Assembly: GCF_000346465.2 (NCBI RefSeq) | Contig: NC_034011.1 | Span: 12,794,196 to 12,858,195, forward strand | Source of the DNA: Prunus persica | Taxonomy: Eukaryota > Streptophyta > Magnoliopsida > Rosales > Rosaceae | Direction: 5' to 3' | DNA length: 64,000 nt | In this document: positions 10,130 through 22,700 of the stretch, piece by piece | Layout of the letters: each line of letters begins with the position of its first letter | How positions within the stretch are numbered: position 1 is the stretch's first letter | The notes under the pieces: generated by a model | The model's database searches: none | What the model saw: only the letters and a program-made list of their open reading frames with translations | Told to the model about the DNA's origin: nothing | Position numbers and translations under genes: made by a program

Positions 10130-13100
10130 GATGCTCTCAATCATATTCCAGCAGTTTCAGTTGCATTTGGCTGGGAAGCATTTAATGCAGCCTTCTTTGC
10201 GGCAGCAGCAGCCTTTGCCCTTGCATATGCAAGCTTTCTCCTAACTCTTGCAGCTGCTTTTGCTTCATCCTACAGATAAAATACACTTTCAGCTTCAAAC
10301 AATAAAACAATGAAATTGCTTTTCTATTTTAAGGAAGAAACAACATAACATTTCATCAATAGCCTAGTAATAAAAATAGGCACTCACAGCAGCAACTGCA
10401 AGGTCTTGGTTAGATATTTTTCTTGGTCTTCCTTTACCCCTTGAAAGGGGTTTTTCCTTTTGAGGTAGATTCCGATGGTGAGTGGTTTTGTTATGGCCAG
10501 TTAAGCCACAAATACAAACACCTCATTTGCATTCCTTGTCTTCCTAACCATTTTTTTCCAGTCTTATCTATTCTCTCTTCAGCTCCTTTTATCCTCACCT
10601 TTCTAGGTCTTCGAGGTTGTCTAGTGTAGGCTGGTGGCTTTATTGCTGTCTATTGGTCTTCTCCCATAGCTGTGATCCACTAATTGGCATAATGAGATTG
10701 TTATAGAGGGCCATGTAACTGTCCTTGCTATAGTATGAATGCACATAATCCTCCACAGCTTTACCTCTTTTGTAATGTATGGCAGCAATTCCATGAGCAC
10801 AAGGAATGCCTGACAAGTCCCACTTTCTGCAAGAACAAGTGTGATTATCCAAATCCACCACATATTGGTCACCTCTTCCTGCATCCACTTCATATTTAGG
10901 ACCACCAGACCACTACATAGTACAATTACATGCTTCTAACTTTTCTGTTGCACATGGTCAAAAATGTTCTTGCATATTTGATGAGCCCAACTGCTCATCT
11001 TGTCCCTCCTCCACTGGATCCTTCTCATCAACAAGCACCTGATCATCTCTAGCATTGTGATAATTGGCATGTCCCTTGCTGTCTTGATACTATTGTTGAA
11101 GCTTTCACATAAGTTATTCTGCAGCATATCACACTTAATGTGTTTTGAAATGAGACTTACTCCATTGTATTGGTGGCTTCTCAACAAGCACTCCTATGCA
11201 TTGCTATCTAAGGTCTTCATTACTTCCATTTGATACTTAAAACAGGGCACATTGGTAGCTCTAGTACATGTCCATAACTAATCCCTCAATACTTTACCTT
11301 TATACATTTTGTTGAAGTTATCCCAAAGGTGCCTCACACAGAATCTTGTCTCAGCATTAGGCACAATGTCTTCAAATGCACCAGGCAGTCCTTTTTGCTT
11401 GTCAGATATAAAGGCCCATCCATGAGAATTAACAATGTCCACATCCTTGGCCAACAGATCAATGAACCATGTCCATGACTCCCTTGTTTCCATCTCAACC
11501 ACAGCATATGCTAGCACCCAAGTCTCGTTATTGGGATCGATCCCAACTGCTGTAAGCAACTGTCTACCATAAACCCCTTTTAAATGGCAGGCATCTAACC
11601 CAATAAAAGGCCTACAGTTCATCTTAAACCCTCTCTTTAATGGTTCTAAACAAATGTACAAACGCTTGAAAACAGTTTCACCATCAACAAACTCACACTG
11701 CATCTTTGTTGTGGAGCCAGGGTTTTTGTCTTCCAGCTCATGGCAATAATCCCATAGCATGGCATATTGCTCAGCAACTGATCCTTCAATCATTCGAAGC
11801 GAGTCTGCCTTTGCCCTGTAAGCTTTCATCCTAGATATACCTACTTTAAACTCAGAAGATGCTGCATTCACTATAGACTGTGGAGGCATGGTGGGATTTG
11901 ACTGAATCCTAGGCAGGAACTTCTCTGTCAACCATTTACTTGAGGCTTGTGTGTTTTCAAATACTCTAACACAATTGTGATTGGGATTATAGTACTTCAC
12001 CACCAAGCTTCAATCTATAGGGTTTTTCCAAGCCACATAAATCTGCCATGGACAGCTCACTGCTTTATAAACTGCCTTCAGCTTATACTTTTCATTCCTG
12101 GTGAAAGTGACCTCTTTCCCACTCAACAAGCACTATTCACGAACAGCTTCTTTGAAAACCTTGCAGTCACTGAATATCATTCCAGTATCAAAAACAGGAT
12201 TTTGTTTGTCTGTTTCATGGTTATAGTGTTTGAATTTTTTCCCCCTTGCAACTGTTTCATCATCTTCATATGAATGAACACTTCTTAACTCATCCTTCAC
12301 TGCTTGATCCCCCTCTTCCAATCTAGCGTCTTCAAGATTTGTGTGGTGAAAATCCGTAGTTTGAGAAGGCTGCTCCTTATTTTGACCAGTCTGTTAAGGT
12401 TGGTCTTCATTTTGACCAGTTTGTAAAGGGTGGTCCCTACTTGGACCAGCTTGTGAAAGGTGGTCCCCACTTGGATCAGCATGTAAAGGTTGGTCCCCAC
12501 TTGGACCTTCACCCTCATTAACAGCACCGCATTCACCCTCATTTATCTCTTTATCTTTAAGAGGCTGAAAAGTATCTTCAACTGGGGCATGGTTTGGAAT
12601 CCAATGTTGCAAAAATATGGTTTCCTCAGCTATCTCTTCAATGTTTTCCCCCCTCATACTCACTGTCAACAAAAGTAGATGCATCTGATAAGGATGCATC
12701 ACTATCTTCCCCTTCTATTGCACTTGCCATTGCCACACCTTTACCCTTTGAAGACCTTGTAGCCCTTGCCCTCTTTGGTGCCTCAGGTTCAGCCACTTCT
12801 TTACCCTTTGAAGACCATGTAGCCCTTACATTCTTTGGTGGCTCAGGTTCAGCCACTTCCTTATCCTTTGAAGACCTTGCAACCTTTACCTTCTTTGTTG
12901 CCTCAGCCACTGTTTTACCCTTTGCATTCTTTGGTGCCTCAGGTTCTAAAAAATCCCCAACATCCTCCACTGGTTCTTGCTCCACTATCTTCACTATTTT
13001 ACCCTTTGCATTCGTTGGCTACTCAACATTGCTCTTTGTCTTATAAGGAACAGGAGGAATAGAATCAACACATCCTATATCCTCAATCACGACTAACCTC

Positions 13101-13475
13101 TGTTTTTGTACCCCAGAACTTTCCACCCTTTGCAGCTCGATCTCTTTGTGTTTGTTTAAAAAGATATAAAGGTCATCAGCCAACTGTGTTAAAGATATAT
13201 CTATCTCCCTTACTCCTGGCACACATTCACACATTTTCATAACATCTTCATCAAACATAAGCTTCTCTACATAAGCAGAGTTTGGAAGCTCATAGTGATA
13301 TAACACTATACCATCATAGCCTAACTCCTTAACCATCAGACCAATTTCAAACATAGACATTTGGTCCTTATCGCAAAAATCAATGAAATCCAGAGTCCCA
13401 TTTACATACAGGTTGTCACATAAAGAACCCCCATGGTTCATTCGAATAGTAAACTTATCATCTTCACCTACAAAG
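10130..13475 (-). pseudogene. MURA-like MULE transposase, multi-lesion
   Basis: Minus-strand order: a PB1-like N-terminal domain (MNHGGSLCDNLYVNGTLDF, just after an acceptor-like TTTGTAG near 13465), an acidic linker with in-frame TAG at 13019-13021 and 10-residue tandem units (about 12398-12510), a DDE catalytic domain (GLDACHLKGVYG and ISDKQKGLPGAF for the two Asp, CVRHLWDNF, and NLCESFNNSIK holding the Glu), a SWIM zinc finger (CSCRKWDLSGIPCAHG, about 10800), a CGLTGHNKTTHH-like zinc knuckle (about 10500), a GKGRPRK AT-hook-like motif and an Ala/Lys tail ending near 10150. Stops around 11278 and 11200 and several frameshifts break it. All expected catalytic residues remain visible. It would cut and rejoin element ends in the nucleus. 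Confidence 0.88.
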
Positions 13476-14039
13476 CCACATAACAGTCAAACCTATCAAA
13501 GCACAATTGTTCAATATTTAACTGGTGACTAAACAAGGACATAAACAAATGCAGAGGTTTTGGACCACTAAGTACTGTCTCGAATCAAAAGCAGTTTGGT
13601 TTTAAAAAAAAAAGGTGCTTTTTTTTTATGCCTTTCCAACAACACAATGACAGAAATGGACCATGGACCACAAATATCACTATCAAGCACACTTCAAAGC
13701 AACTAAAAGGTTCAGACAAAATCAAACCGCACGCATCTTAACCCTTTGCGAGGAAACCAAAAAGCAAGAAAAGTTAAAACTACCTTCAACTTACAGTAAC
13801 GAGGAGCATGACAACCACGAGGACGAATACCCCATAGCATCTCGAATTACAGCAACCCAGCTTTCTTTGCGCTTTCGATCGATGCAAAATGGGGATTAGG
13901 TTTCAATTTGTGCAATCGGTTTCGATTTGGGGGGAAAATTGATTTCGGTGAGGGGGGTTATAGACGACGAGCTTCTGGAACATGATTCGGGGGTTTTTTG
14001 ATTTTTTTTAATTACATAATGCCACGTGTTGTTTTGGGC

Positions 14040-14266
14040 GCGAAACCCGGGGACGTGAGATGCCGAAAATGCCCTTAACAGATTTCCTGAATTACAGAAG
14101 GCTAGACGCCACGTAGGCACATAATAGATTTCCTGACGAACTCGCTAACGGAGGGGGCAATATGTAGATTTTCCGTGACATTGAGTATGTACCCATAAAT
14201 GTCCCCAAAATCGGGTATGAACTCGTAAATGACCCTATAGGTTGGGGGGTTTACTGTAGTTTACCC
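14040..14266 (-). repeat. MULE right terminal inverted repeat
   Basis: Reverse complement partner of 8903-9120, ending TTTACCC at 14266 next to the second copy of the target duplication. On the minus strand this TIR leads toward the transposase gene, so it probably carries its promoter. Confidence 0.92.
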
Positions 14267-14275
14267 AAAAATTTA

Positions 14276-15789
14276 ATATGTGAGTTACAATTTTGGCTGT
14301 AAATGAGAATTTGGTAGATTATTGTCCAGTTGATTGAAGAAGTTAGAAAATTAAAGTTATGCACTTAACGAACTGCTCTATTTTTGCTTTTCAGTAACTT
14401 GCTGCTCTAGGTAAACATCTATTTGTCTTCCCTCTTTGTGCCAAAAGATAGACAACTCCAATTTTGCCGCATATATTTTTATTTTCTGTTATGATTGTTA
14501 GTAAGTAATCTCTATTAAGTCAGCCAACCAGCTTTCATTTTTGTTTTTGATAATTAAATCAAGGATTTTGTTATCTTGTTTATATGATGTGAGTGAGGTG
14601 ATTTTTGGTGCTGTAAATTGCTAATCTTTGAATTGTTGTTTCAGTTTTTTCACTGTTACAAAGTTAGCTTCGTTGGTGCTCTGTGCTCTCTAACTGCTCA
14701 TGAACTTCACTGTTTAGCTTGGTCTCTACCCTGATTACATATTAACAATTCCAGAAATTAATTATCCAAATTTTGTATTTCTTTTCCCACTGTGCGTTTC
14801 TGGGTTGTTATAGTGCCTCTGGATCTGATTATATATAAATACCATGAGGCCCCTGATTGTGTATGATTTAATTGTGGTGGGAACTTCACACAGGACTTGG
14901 CAAGCAAGTCGATGTTTCAGTTATTTGTTGGTTATCTGAAGCCAGTATTGAAAGCATTAGTGCCTGGTATGAAGCACTCGTTTCAGTCTCTTAAGATGTG
15001 CCATGTAGAAACCCGGAGATCATTTATGTACCCTTTATGATGGTATGTGTTTGCTTGAATTCCAAATACATGAAGGGTGCTGATATGTTTAAACTCAACT
15101 TTTAGAACTTGAAAAGGAAGATGGGGGTCTGTTGTGTGAACAAAAATTTATTAGGTAGTCAAAATATAGAGCTTCTGTTGGTCAGATTTTTGATGTACTT
15201 GATTAAGACATTTTTTTTTTAATTGCATAAATGAAAACCCAAGGCCTTTCAACAAAGTTATTTTCTTTCTATTTTGCTTGTGTTTAAGGTTAGGATTGTG
15301 GAGAACAAAAGAAAGGTTTTCTTAGACTCTGTTGCTCCTGATCTTCTAACTGCTAGATAACTTAGTTCATTTTGAGTATTTTTAGTTTTAAATGTAATTT
15401 TTATTGTGATTTAAATATCATGTTACAATGGATAGATTTGCAGGTTGTAACTTTGTATATTCAATCATTGTATTTAATTATATTTATTTTAATTAGTTTG
15501 CAATTTCAATTTTCAATTTATTTTATTATTAGGTTTAGCTCGGTTTTGCTACTGAATCAGTTATGAAGCTTTGCAGAAGTGAATTAACATAAATTAACCA
15601 ATGCCCTTTGGTTATGTTGGTTGTGTTGATTGATTGCAAATAAAACAGATGGAGGAAAGGGTAATTGTACACTGTTGCGTAGTCTCTTTAAAGCCTAAAC
15701 TGGAATAAAATTCATTTTTAATGACTTTTGTAAACCATGATATGCAATTGCATACCATTTATGCAATAGTTGACCCCATATATGCAATT
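14276..15789. other. Unassigned AT-rich host DNA
   Basis: Right flank of the MULE up to E2. It has no convincing coding region, no continuation of the PLC gene and no terminal repeats. Near 15740-15794 it contains several TATGCAATTGCAT-like motifs, also seen at 30.98-31.13 kb. Confidence 0.6.
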
Positions 15790-15794
15790 ATTAC

Positions 15795-16268
15795 TGTTGA
15801 TGCGAAAAAGTGGTTTAGTACGTATTTCGTCAACTTAGTTAAATTATCCCTTCGGTAGGTGACTGTCCTCGGTAAGTGGTCCACTCTGGAGGGGTAAGTA
15901 CCTACAAAAGGACACGTTCGGTAAATCCTTGGGGTACCGGTGTGGTACCGGCCGAAGGCTCTCCGATGCTTAAGTAAGTATGGATTTAGTAAAGTTAACT
16001 GACAGATCACATGATAGCGTACCGTTAGTTCTGATTTCTTCCTTTTGGGGATATGGGTCTCCTTATATAGGCCTTGGGAGGTGTGCACTGTGCTCATATT
16101 TCCGATGTGGGACTCTGGACATGGATTGTGAGCGTGACACGTGTCTGATGGCAAAAAAGGGCTAAACTTGATGGCTTCGGTAGGGAGAATGCCGAAGGGG
16201 TTCTGTGATCAGTATCGATCTCGTTCACGTGTTCGGTGGTAATAAGCCGTTTATTTACGGTATAAACA
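15795..16268 (-). repeat. E2 3' LTR
   Basis: The LTR downstream of pol in element orientation. Equal in length to 25584-26057. It contains a minus-strand TATATAAG promoter-like motif and a CACGTG box near its outer part. Confidence 0.97.
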
Positions 16269-16286
16269 GTAGTCCCCCAAGTTCTC
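16269..16286 (-). other. E2 polypurine tract
   Basis: Next to the 3' LTR the minus strand reads AACTTGGGGGACTAC. A near-identical ACTTGGGGGACTAT abuts the 3' LTR of E3. This is the normal position for plus-strand priming. Confidence 0.75.
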
Positions 16287-16559
16287 TTCCGAAGGTCCTT
16301 CGGGAGGGAATTTAGTTCTCCATGGCGGTTCGGAGGACAATCTACCGTTCGGTAGGTTCGTCCCGAGGAAATTGGTCTGGGACTCGAAGGGTCGTTTGAG
16401 GCTGAAAGGGTTTAGGGGTAATGTGGCGCTTCGTCTTCCGTGCCTGGCGTGCAGTCTACGGCGCCATTCGTCAGGTGATGCGTGGCCAGTAAAAGCACGC
16501 CTGACGGCGCATTGAAGAGCCGTTTAGTATTTCGAGGCGTACCGTTACTGCTCTCTCCC

Positions 16560-16567
16560 TATAAATA
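16560..16567 (+). promoter_or_regulatory. TATA box of the E2 antisense gene
   Basis: TATAAATA preceded by CTCTCTCCC, on the strand opposite to gag-pol and outside the LTR. Transcription would begin about 30 bp downstream and run into a leader spliced at 16746-16927. Confidence 0.65.
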
Positions 16568-16745
16568 GGAGCTGCTCCGGATGTAAAGCTCACTTTGCAA
16601 TTGTGAGTTTAAAGTGAGAGCTCTGTGCAGGCGATTTCCGAAGGGGTTCAACGGTAATCAAGGCGATTTTCTCAGCGATTTTCGGCACTCTAGGCGATTT
16701 CCGAAGACAGTTAACGGCAAATCGAATCACCCTACACCACCCAAG

Positions 16746-16927
16746 GTAAGTTACCGTTCGGTACTCCCTACAATATTCTCTTTTATTTGGTTGTATCTCC
16801 TTATGGCGTAGGCTAGCCGATCGTAAAATAGGATTTTCCTTCGGTAGTCTAGTGGCCATAGGTAGCGATGTAGGCATCGGTAGGATAGTGTGGCATGGGC
16901 CTTAGTATCCCTTTCTCTGTTTTGTAG
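16746..16927 (+). other. Leader (5'UTR) intron of the E2 antisense gene
   Basis: The donor is CCAAG/GTAAGT and the acceptor TTTTGTAG lies directly before ATG 16928. The antisense gene of E3 has the same arrangement (acceptor TTTGTAG directly followed by ATG), which supports it as real. Confidence 0.65.
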
Positions 16928-19337
16928 ATGTCCGATAGCGAGTCGCTGTTCGGTAGTGAGCCCAACGCCTTCGACGGGGAGTTGTCCTCGGGCTGGGATA
17001 CGTCCAGCGAGGCCGTGAGTCTCGGCGCCGAGGCTGGAGAAGACACCGATACCGAGTTATTCGGTGAGGAGGTGAACTCCATTCCCACCCACGGCATCGG
17101 AAAAGGGCTCATGACGGGGCAACCGTAGCCCTTGGTCACGGTGTATAGAGACGGTACCCGTGTCAGGCCGTTGGGGCATCAACCTGAGGCCTCCACCTCC
17201 GGTCGCAATGAGGGCGTTGCCGGTCCCTCCCGGCCGAGGGTGACGATCGTCCACCGAGGGCCGCCTACAATACCTGTGGGTGTGCCCAGGAAAACTCTGT
17301 TTGGGGTCGACTACCTGGAGCCCAATAAGATCACCGAACAGGAGTTGGAGAAGATCAGGGCCGAATACCTCATCCCTGATTCGGTAAGGATGAGGATACC
17401 GAGCCCGGTTGAGTCCCTCAGCGACCCAGCGAACAGCGAGGTGACCTTCTTCACCGACGTCCTCCTGCAAGGGGTTCGGTTGCCGTTGCAACCTGCCGTG
17501 CAGAGGATCCTTGCGCAGATTGGGTACGCTCCGGGCCAGTACAACCCTAACTTCTGGGTGGCCTTGATGGGGGTGATCGCAGCATTCGGGATTGCCGAGG
17601 AGGGGGAGCCTTCCTATGAGCAGTTCTTGTACAGCGTTACCAAGTCCAAGAGCGCCGATCACGGCGGTTGGGTTCAGGCAAACTGCCTGAAGGCTGCCGA
17701 GCGGGGGCATTTCATTAGCTCTGTGCCGACTTCTCAGAAGTCATGGAGGAATCGGCGGGTGTTACTCTCCGGCGATTGGGAATCGCCATCGGGAACACCC
17801 CGTAGCTTCCGAGTTCCCACGACTTTCCAGATTGCCGGTAGGTTTTCCAACTACCGATCGGTAGGCTGGCTTTTCTTTTCCCTTGTTGTATTTTATTAAT
17901 TTTTCTTTGTTCGACAGGCAAACTCAAGCAGCCGAGCCCCAAGCTGAGCGAGATCCGGCAGCTTGACAGAGTGAGGTTGAGAGTACCCGCTGCCGAGCGA
18001 GTTTATCCGCGCTTCCTCTTCACCGCAACCTCATCAGAGCCGGCCTCGTCGACCCTGCCGAGAGTATGTAGACCTTTCTTCCTCTTTTTTCTTTTTGTTT
18101 TTTTTTTTTGTATATTGTCTTTGCTTGCCGAACTGACCAAGTGTCTTTTTGACCAGTGACGGATACCAGGAAAGCTGCCGAGGCCAAGAAGATGACCGAG
18201 TCCTCCAAGAGGCGCCTGATGATGGGCCTGGAGGGCAAAAAGAAAAGAAAACAGCCCGAGGAAGCTTCTGTTCGGCAGCCGATGCCGGATCCGGAGGACC
18301 AGACCCTCGCGGATCGCCTTCGGCAGCTCGAAGCCGAGGCCGTCCCGAGGCGCACTACCGATGAAGCCGCTGCGCCGAGGCATCGGGACGCCGAGGCTGC
18401 CACTTCCAAGGCTGCCGGCAAACGACCGGAGACGGTCGATCTGGAGGCCGAGCCGGTCCCCAAGCGCCCTCGCCAACCGGAGGTTCCCAGGGCTGTCCTT
18501 GCGGTGGAGGACGAGGACGGTCCTTCCGAGGCTGTCACCATCTCTTGCCCGGCGAAAACCATCCAGTTCGTCAACCACATGATCCTCGGCTCTCAGATGG
18601 AGCTGCCGGAGATCGACGAACTGCCGAAGAAGTTTCTTCGGGAGGAGGCTGGACGCGCCTTCCGGCTTCAGGCCGCGGTAAGATATTTCCTCTTCCTTCG
18701 TCGTTTGTACCTACTGTGTTTTATGCTTCTGACCTTCTGTGTTTTGTGTAGGCATCCATGGATATGTGGCTGTGCGTCAAGCGGGCCATCACTGCTGCCG
18801 AGCGTGCCAAGAAGGCGTACGAGGACGGCAGGTCCAAGGTTGCCGAGGTTGGCAAAGCGCTCCAGGAGCACGCCCACCTAGTCAAGGAGAAAGACTCTGC
18901 CGAACGACAGGTGGAGGAGATGAAGGGGCTCCTGGAGGCTGCGCTGGAGGCAACGAAGGATGCCGAGGCTTCCAAGGACGTGGTGCAGGCGGCTTTGGAG
19001 GAGTCGGAGCGGGCGAAAGCAGCGGCGCAGGTGGCCTTGGAGGAATCGGAACGGGCCAAGGCTGCAGAGATCGAGGCTGCGGTTCAGTCAGCCATCCGGG
19101 GGTACCGTTCGTCGTCCGAGTTCTCTATCCTTCTGGATAAGGAAGTGGGCTCGGAGATGGCGGACCTGTTGTACCGATTCAAGAGGTACAACCCCGGGCG
19201 GAAGCTGAAATTGAACTTCATCGCCGACCCTCCCCCTACCGGAAGGGATGACCGAGGAAATGGTCGAGGATTACGAGGGGGAGGACGCCGCCGAAGGCTC
19301 CGGACCCGCCGAGGCTGCTGCTGGTGACGAAGCCTGA
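16928..19337 (+). pseudogene. E2 antisense gene: 'putative gypsy type transposon' domain plus coiled coil
   Basis: From ATG 16928 the frame gives an acidic start (MSDSESLFGSEPNAFDGE), one in-frame TAG at 17126-17128, then a domain with LFGVDYLEPNKITEQELEK, GVRLPLQPAVQRILAQIGY, APGQYNPNFWVALMGVI and KSWRNRRVLLSGDWE. This is the Transposase_28/'putative gypsy type transposon' family found as extra antisense ORFs in Tat elements. Likely exons: to 17837, 17918-18063, 18157-18677, 18752-19337. The third junction is one base out of phase. The C-terminal half is a basic, Ala/Glu-rich region then a long coiled coil (KAAAQVALEESERAKAAEIE). A one-base shift in a C run near 19232 displaces the true acidic C-terminus (ends TGA 19335-19337). 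Function is unknown. It converges on gag-pol. Confidence 0.8.
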
Positions 19338-19733
19338 GGGCCTCCTAGATTTGCTTGTAATTGTAGATGTAGTTTTTTTTTTTAAATTTGTATGTACCGA
19401 ACACCTTGATGCCGAGGGCATCTTTAGTCTAAATGCATATTTTTCTCTACTTCTGTTTGTTCGATCTGATTTTGTTCAATTGCCGTATGGGATTTATAGC
19501 GTTTAAAGGTCGCTTCGAAATTGTCAAGTTCCGATGGAATCTGTAGGGTAATAATTTCGAAAATATTTATTGCCGTAGGCTAATAAAGATGCCGTAGGAT
19601 GTTATCCTGCCTATATTGGCAGCCGTAGGCTAGTAGAGATTTTAACAAGAGTTTCTGAAGTAACAGTGCCGAAGGCTTTCTATTAATGTCTCCCGAAAGG
19701 GTGTTTACAATTTTTGTCCTGCCGTAGGCTAGG
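19338..19733. other. Region between the convergent 3' ends of antisense gene and pol
   Basis: It holds several GCCGTAGGCT-like repeats (19572, 19590, 19622, 19722) and an AATAAAG near 19580 that could serve polyadenylation of the antisense gene. No coding region seen. Confidence 0.5.
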
Positions 19734-22700
19734 TTACTTGAAATAGTACTTGAGATGTTCCACGTTCCAAGGATGACCAAGGGTCTTGCCGTTGGAGTCT
19801 CTTAGGCGGTAGGTTCCAGCTCGAAGGATACCGATAATCTCATAGGGTCCTTCCCAGGAAGGTCCGAGGGTTCCTTCCGTGGCATCCTTAGTTGCTAGGG
19901 ACACCTTCCTCATGACCCAATCATCGATTTGGAATGAGCGGTGTCTGACTCTAGAGTCGTAATACCGAGACACTTTGCTTGTAGGCTTCGTTCCGAAGGT
20001 TGGCATGTGCCCGGTGCTCTTCAAGGAGGTCGAGGCTTAGAGAAAGTGCTTCTTCATTTGGCTTCGGTGCGAAGGTTTCCGTTCGGTAGGAAGGTTCGCC
20101 AATTTCCACTGGCACAACGGCTTCCGAACCGAAAGCCAAAGAGAAAGGGGTCTCTCACGTGGACGTTTGGTAGGAGGTCTGAATGGCCCAGAGCGCCTCG
20201 GGAAGCTTTTCTGGCCAGGCTCCTTTGGCCTTGTCCAGCTGCCGTTTCAGCAGTTTCTTGATGATTTTGTTGATTGCTTCTACCTGGCCGTTTGACTGGG
20301 GATGCGCTGGTGATGCGAACAACAAGTTGATTTTCAGGCGGGTGCAAAATTGCCTGAAGAGCTCCGAATCGAACTGCCTGCCGTTGTCGGTAATGACTGC
20401 ATATGGGATACCGAAGCGGCAACAAATGTGAGTCCAGACAAAGTCTTCTACCCTTACTGCCGTTATGGTTGCAAGAGGTTCGGCTTCTACCCATTTGGTG
20501 AAGTAGTCAACGGCAACCACAGCGTATTTCACCTGGCCTTTACCTTGCGGCATTGGACTCACGATCGGATAACCCCATTGTGCGAAAGGCCAGGGACTCA
20601 CGATCGGTGTCAGGGGTTCGGCGGGAATATGCTGTATGTTGCCGAAGCGCTGACATTTATCACATTTCTTCACTAGCGAACTGGCGTCTTGGTGCATGGT
20701 CGGCCAAAAGTATCCCTGCCGAAAGGCTTTGTGTGCGAGTGAGCAGGACCCGGAATGGTCGCCGCATACCCCATTGTGTATCTCCCGGAGGACGTAGCCC
20801 CCCTGTTCTGCCGTTAGGCACTTGAGATATGGAGTTGAGTAACCACGTTTGTAAAGGACGTCGTTGATGACGGTGTACCTTGCCGATCGGTACCTAAGCT
20901 TTCGGGCCTGGGCCTTGTCTTTTGGAAGGGTGTTGTTGGCCAGGTACGAGTAGATAGGAGACATCCACGTATCTTCATACCGAACAGTACATATTTCGTC
21001 TGCAACCGTGCTCGGTCGGGCGAGAATTTCCACCGGCACCCTTCTTCCGACCTTATCATTGATTGCCGAAGCTAGCTGTGCCAATGCATCGGCATGGCTG
21101 TTTTTGCTTCTGGGGATCTGCTTAATCTCATAGGCTCGGAAGCTCTGGAGCAGCTGGTGGGTAGACGAAAGGTAGGCGTTCATGGAGGCGTCTCTGGCCA
21201 CGAAGTCTGCCGTTACCTGGTTCACAATGAGCTGGGAGTCACTGTGAATCCTGATTTGCTTTGCATTCATGCTCTTGGCTAGCCGAAGGCCGGCCAAGAG
21301 AGCCTCATATTCTGCTTCATTGTTGAAGGTTCGGAAGTTGAATCGGAGGGCGTACTCGATCTTGAGTCCCTCCGGTGTTGTCAGTACCAAGCCTGCTCCG
21401 CACCCTTGTTGGTTTGCCGAGCCATCGACGTGCAGAATCCATACGGGATTTAAGGTGTCGAATCGTTCGGTGTCTACTTCCATCGGCGTTCCGATTTCAG
21501 TAACTGGCTCGGATATTTCCTGTGTCGTTGATGGGGTGAGCTCAGAGATGAAATCGGCAATGGCTTGACCCTTTTCGGCGGGCCTTGGCATGAATTGTAT
21601 ATCGAATTCTCCGAGTTCAATCGCCCACTTGATCAATCGGCCAGAAGTCTCCGATTTTTGGAGCACTTGCCGAAACGGTTGATTAGTCAGGACTTTGATC
21701 TCGTGTGCTTGGAAGTACGGCCGAAGTCTTCGTGCCGAGACTACCAGGGCTAGTGCAAGCTGCTCCAATGGGGGATACCGAAGTTCAACGCTCTGGAGTG
21801 CCTTACTGACATAGAAAATCGGTAGCTCTGCCCTCTCTGGTTTTCGGATCAATACCGAACTGACGGCAGTGCTAGATACCGAAAGGTATAGATAGAGAGT
21901 CTCCCCAGGTAGTGGTTTTGACAGAAGGGGTGCTTTGCCCATGTAGTCTTTTAAGTCTTGAAACGCTTGATCACATTCGGCAGTCCATATGATATTCCGT
22001 TTGCCCCCTTTCAAGGCTTTAAAGAACGGTACACACTTGTCGGTAGCCTTTGATATAAAGCGAGTCAAGGCAGCCACTTGTCCGGTAAGGCTTTGAATGT
22101 CCTTTGTCGTCTTTGGTCTCTCCATGTCGATGATGGCTTTTATTTTTTCGGGATTCGCCTCTATACCCCTGTGACTAATTATGAATCCGAGGAACTTCCC
22201 GGAAGATACACCGAAGGGGCATTTCATCGGGTTCAGCCTCATCCGGTAATCTTTCAGTATGCCGAACATGATCGACAAATTGTGCAGGTGCTCGTCGGCA
22301 GTTCTGCTTTTCACAACATGTCGTCAACGTAGACCTCCATGATGCTGCCGATGTGTTTGGCGAAGATCCTGTTGACCAGCCTCTGATACGTTGCCCCCGC
22401 GTTCTTCAAGCCGAATGGCATGACATTGTAACAGTACAACCCTCTGTCCGTAATGAAGGCGGTGTGCTTGCTGTCGGGAGGGTGCATGAAAATCTGGTTG
22501 TATCCTGAATAGGCATCCATGAAGCTGAGCCGTTCGTGTCCAGCGGTGGCGTCCACGAGCCAGTCTATCCGTGGCAACGAAAAGCTGTCCTCCGGGCAGG
22601 CCTTGTTCAGATCGGTATAGTCTTGGCACATTCGCCAGCCGCCTGTACCCTTCCGGACCATGACCGAATTTGCCAGCCATACTGGGTACGAAACTTCCCT

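Larger units (their letters stand above)
8903..14266 (-). mobile_element. Mutator-like element (TIR-MULE), 5.36 kb
   Basis: Both ends begin GGGTAAACTACAGTAAACC and stay similar for about 200 bp as inverted repeats. The flanking 9-mers are taaaattta (8894-8902) and aaaaattta (14267-14275), matching at 8 of 9 positions, as expected for Mutator target duplications. Inside are a MURA-like transposase gene on the minus strand and a GRF zinc-finger gene on the plus strand. The transposase is broken, so this copy is probably not autonomous, though the termini look mobilisable. It sits just downstream of the stranded PLC exon. Confidence 0.93.

Noticed and set aside
12394..12702. Separate gene in the MULE with GPSGD repeats
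   Set aside because: Lies in the acidic linker of the broken transposase, in a shifted frame. Part of the same decayed gene.
17057..17710. 217-codon minus-strand frame opposite the E2 antisense gene
   Set aside because: GC-rich shadow of the plus-strand gene, without recognisable domains.
18003..18580. Two overlapping ~190-codon minus-strand frames
   Set aside because: Shadows of the basic Ala/Glu-rich exon on the plus strand. Arg/Ser-rich with no family.
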